A DNA stretch of 64,000 nucleotides from Fagopyrum homotropicum (taxonomy: Eukaryota; Streptophyta; Magnoliopsida; Caryophyllales; Polygonaceae), in assembly GCA_033239125.1 (NCBI GenBank), contig BSWB01000001.1, positions 28,423,501 to 28,487,500 of the forward strand, read 5' to 3'. Positions 61,272-64,000 of the stretch are shown one piece after another. The position numbers and the translations under genes are program-made. The notes under the pieces were generated by a model. The model did no database searches. It worked only from the letters and a program-made list of their open reading frames with translations, and was not told where the DNA came from. Within the stretch, counting starts at the first letter, position 1. Every line of letters starts with the position of its first letter.

Positions 61272-64000
61272 TCAAACGTAATGGGAGGTGCCCTCACCCC
61301 ATACTTCACCTCCATCGTGGGGTGAAGTAAGTAAGTCTATCAAACGTTCCAACAAGTGTAAGTGCTCATCGGGGAATGAATCGTCTATGGGCGGGTCATC
61401 CTTCTCACGTGAAGATGCAGGTAGCCGGCTGAGGTGATCCGCAACAGAATTCTCGGATCCCTTCTTATCGCGGATCTCTAGGTCAAACTCTTGAAGCAAG
61501 AGAATCCATCGAATAAGGCGTGGCTTGGCATCTTTCTTAGCCAACAAGTAACGAATGGCTGCATGGTCGGTGTAGACAATGACTTTCGCCCCAACTAAGT
61601 AGGAACGAAACTTCTCGAAAGCATATACAACCGCCAATAACTCCTTCTCGGTGGTAGCGTAGTTGCGTTGTGCTTCATCTAGCGTTTTGCTAGCATAATA
61701 AATGGCGGTGGTCCGTCCATCTTTTTTCTGTCCAAGCACCGCTCCTACGGCTACATCACTAGCGTCACACATGACCTCAAAGGGCAAGGTCCAATCAGGA
61801 GGTTGGATAATGGGAGCGGAGATCAACGCTTCCTTAATCCTGTAAAAAGCATCAAGACACTCCTGTGAAAACTCAAAAACAACATCTTTATTTAAGAGGT
61901 TAGTTAAAGGTTTAGAAATCTTAGAGAAGTCCTTGATGAATCTCCTGTAGAAACCTGCATGCCCGAGAAAACTCCTCACACCTTTAACAGAACAAGGGGG
62001 AGGGAGTTTCTCAATAGTCTCGATCTTAGCGCGATCGACCTCAATACCTCGATTAGAAATGAGGTGTCCTAGCACAATGCCTTCTTTAACCATAAAATGA
62101 CACTTCTCCCAATTCAAGACGAGATTAGTGTCTTCACATCTTTTAAGCACTAGCGAAAGGTTAGATAGGCAATCATCAAAAGAGGATCCGTATACGGAAA
62201 AATCATCCATAAATACCTCCATGATATTCTCTATGTATTCGGAAAAGATAGCCATCATGCATCGCTGGAAGGTAGCGGGTGCATTGCACAATCCAAATGG
62301 CATCCTCCGATAGGCAAATGTCCCCCATGGACAAGTAAAAGTGGTCTTCTCCTGATCATCCGGATGGATAGGAATCTGGAAGAATCCACTATAGCCGTCC
62401 AAGTAGCAAAAGTGTGAATGCTGGGCCAACCGCTCGAGCATCTGATCGATGAAGGGAAGTGGAAAATGGTCCTTCCGTGTGGCCGTGTTCAGCTTCCTGT
62501 AATCGATGCAAACCCTCCAGCCCGTAACGGTCCTGGTTGGGATCAACTCGTTGTTCTTATTTGTCACAACGGTCATCCCTCCTTTCTTCGGAACGACATG
62601 CACCGGGCTAACCCACTTGCTGTCCGAGATAGGATAAATAATACCTGCATCTAACAACTTAAGAACTTCCTTCTTCACGACCTCTTTCATGATCGGATTT
62701 AACCGTCTTTGAGGTTCTCGTGAAGTCTTATGATTATCTTCCATTAGAATTCTATGCATGCAGAAAGAAGGCTTAATGCCAATAAGATCGTCTGTGGTAT
62801 AACCTATAGCCTTTCGATGCTTTCTCAGGACATGCATTAACTTAGACAATTCAGATTTGGAAAGGGAAGCACTAACAATAACGGGATAAGTAGAATCCGG
62901 TCCAAGAAAGACATACCTCAAGTGACTAGGGAGCTGTTTAAGCTCCACGACTGGGGTTGCTTTCTGAGGGGGATCCTTGCTTCCTCCTTCCAGTGGAGTG
63001 GATTCAGAAGCTGGACTTCCGGAAATCTCAGTTGAAGTTGTCTCACCATCGACCTCGGTCGAGGCGCAGAGGCGTTGACCGAGATGTTCTTCAGTCGCCT
63101 CGCTCAGTCCAGGAAGTGCCTCGGTCGAGGTACTGCAACTGAAACCGAAACTGGAGATCTTCGTCTCCTGGATTAGCTTCTCAGTTTTAGCTTCTAGATC
63201 TTCTTCCAGTGCCTTCAAGCTCCGTATATCTGCATCACAAGAAGCATCTATACCTTCCTCTATTAAACTAAAACTTATAACTCTTTCGAGTGGATCGTTA
63301 ATAAGGATAGAGCTCACCAATTCTCTTGATTCTTCCTCATCGTAGATGTTGAAGATATCATCAGTTAGCTGCTCTCCTTTCATGGCTACAAGTAGTGCGA
63401 ACTCCACCTCATCGCCACCAATGTTGAATTTCAACTTGGCGTTCTTGCAATCCACATTGCAACCCGAAGTTGCTAGAAATGGCCTCCCGAGAATAATAGG
63501 AACAGGATAATCTGCGGGAATGTCAAGTACAACAAAATCTATAGGAAGATAGAAGTTACCTAACTTGACCGGAACGTCCTCCAAGATGCCCACGGGATGG
63601 GTGATGGAGCGATCCGCCATATAAAGTCGAATCTTGACCGGCTTGGGCTCTCCAAGTCCGATCTTCATGCATAGCTCCAGCGGGATGATGCTCACGCTGG
63701 CTCCTAGATCACAAAGGGCTTCACAAGTGACATCCCCAACTTGAATAGGAATGCTAAATGAGCCGGGATTTCTTAATTTAGGTGGCATCTTCTCCTTCAT
63801 GATCTTAATAAGCTCCGAGGATTTAGATGTCATCCTAACTTCACCAAAGTCTTCCAATTTCCTTTTCCTTGATAGGATTTCCTTTAAGAACTTCCCATAG
63901 GCGGGCATTCCTAGAATAGCATCAAGGAAAGGAATGTTAATATGCAGCTTATTCATCAAGTCAAGGAACTTACCAAAGTGCTTGTCTAGATGTGCTCTGG
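61272..64000 (-). pseudogene. E5 pol: protease-RT-RNase H without integrase (partial at edge)
   Basis: An open frame of about 900 codons that runs off the right edge. Protease D-L-G-A-S lies near 63700. A linker (63045-63140) carries family B motifs. RT is complete, with W-R-V-C-I-D-Y-R, F-G-L-C-N-A-P and Phe-Met-Asp-Asp near 62212. RNase H has D-A-S-D and T-D-H. After the RNase H tail (S-F-P-D-E near 61375) the frame reaches a short stretch resembling the integrase C-terminus (V-W-G-E near 61295) and ends at 61272. The zinc finger and catalytic core of integrase are absent. There are no nonsense codons in the retained part. Confidence 0.92.

Larger units (their letters stand above)
32522..64000 (-). 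mobile_element. E5: Athila-like element, family B, integrase-less, cut by window edge
   Basis: Its own sequence is 32522-35165 and 59660-64000; the middle is E4 with E3 inside. In element order it has partial protease-RT-RNase H (64000-61272), a leader, an ORF3 remnant (60761-60237), a 3' UTR and the 3' LTR (34256-32522). The integrase region and most of ORF3 are deleted. Gag, primer site and 5' LTR lie right of the window. It is the oldest layer of this nest because E4 inserted into it. Confidence 0.93.

Noticed and set aside
61297..61306. Third AAGTATGGGG copy in E5
   Set aside because: It falls in the leftover integrase C-terminus, where Glu-Val-Trp-Gly-Glu codons give the same bases (compare 52113 in E4). 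No hairpin accompanies it.

Overview
The window is plant nuclear DNA, almost certainly from a eudicot with a repeat-rich genome. Evidence: plant LTR retrotransposons with plant tRNA primer sites, GT-AG introns, and two recognisable land-plant genes (CYP704B1-type cytochrome P450 and a CASP-type membrane protein). About 80% of the sequence is transposon.

Layout. 1-5444: an old, broken Ty1/Copia element. 5445-8040: unassigned DNA with one small terminal-inverted-repeat element (6813-7182). 8041-21601: a two-level nest. An internally deleted Athila-like element of family B (TSD ATAGG) has its right LTR split by a complete family A Athila-like element (9788-21280, TSD AATAC). 21602-25870: repeat debris, including a 64-bp near-perfect palindrome and a Copia RNase H remnant. 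25923-29386: a small gene island, CYP704B1 (+) and a CASP gene (-), tail to tail. 30480-32229: fold-back repeats, an AT-rich tandem repeat, and a DEAD-box helicase exon. 32522-64000: a three-level nest, all on the minus strand. Family B element E5 (32522 to beyond the right edge) contains family C element E4 (35166-59659, TSD AAATT). The 3' LTR of E4 contains family B element E3 (35284-46773, TSD AACTC). Below, E1 is the family A element and E6 the outer element of the left nest.

The Athila-like elements share one plan: LTR, tRNA-Asp primer site, gag-protease-RT-RNase H-integrase in one frame, a leader, a separate ORF3 of the ATHILA ORF-1 type, a hairpin plus polypurine module, a 3' UTR, a second hairpin plus polypurine tract, LTR. 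E4 keeps a single uninterrupted gag-pol frame of about 1963 codons. E3 lacks RT/RNase H but keeps integrase and an open ORF3. E5 keeps RT/RNase H but has lost integrase and most of ORF3.

The most striking signal is that each family carries its own short palindromic motif, repeated many times in the same kinds of place: LTRs, gag N-terminus or gag-PR linker, a pol interdomain linker, and the leader before ORF3. Family A uses GC-rich hairpins with an almost constant CCCT loop and different but complementary stems. Family B uses CACCTCGGTCGAGGTG. Family C uses AAATCGGCCGATTT. I know of no description of this, although absence from memory is not a literature search. Nonsense codons in the family A element and in E3 are all TAG or TGA and never TAA, which suggests decay by deamination of methylated CHG and CG sites.

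Coordinates were read by eye. LTR ends, TSDs and splice sites were checked base by base where stated; percent identities are estimates.
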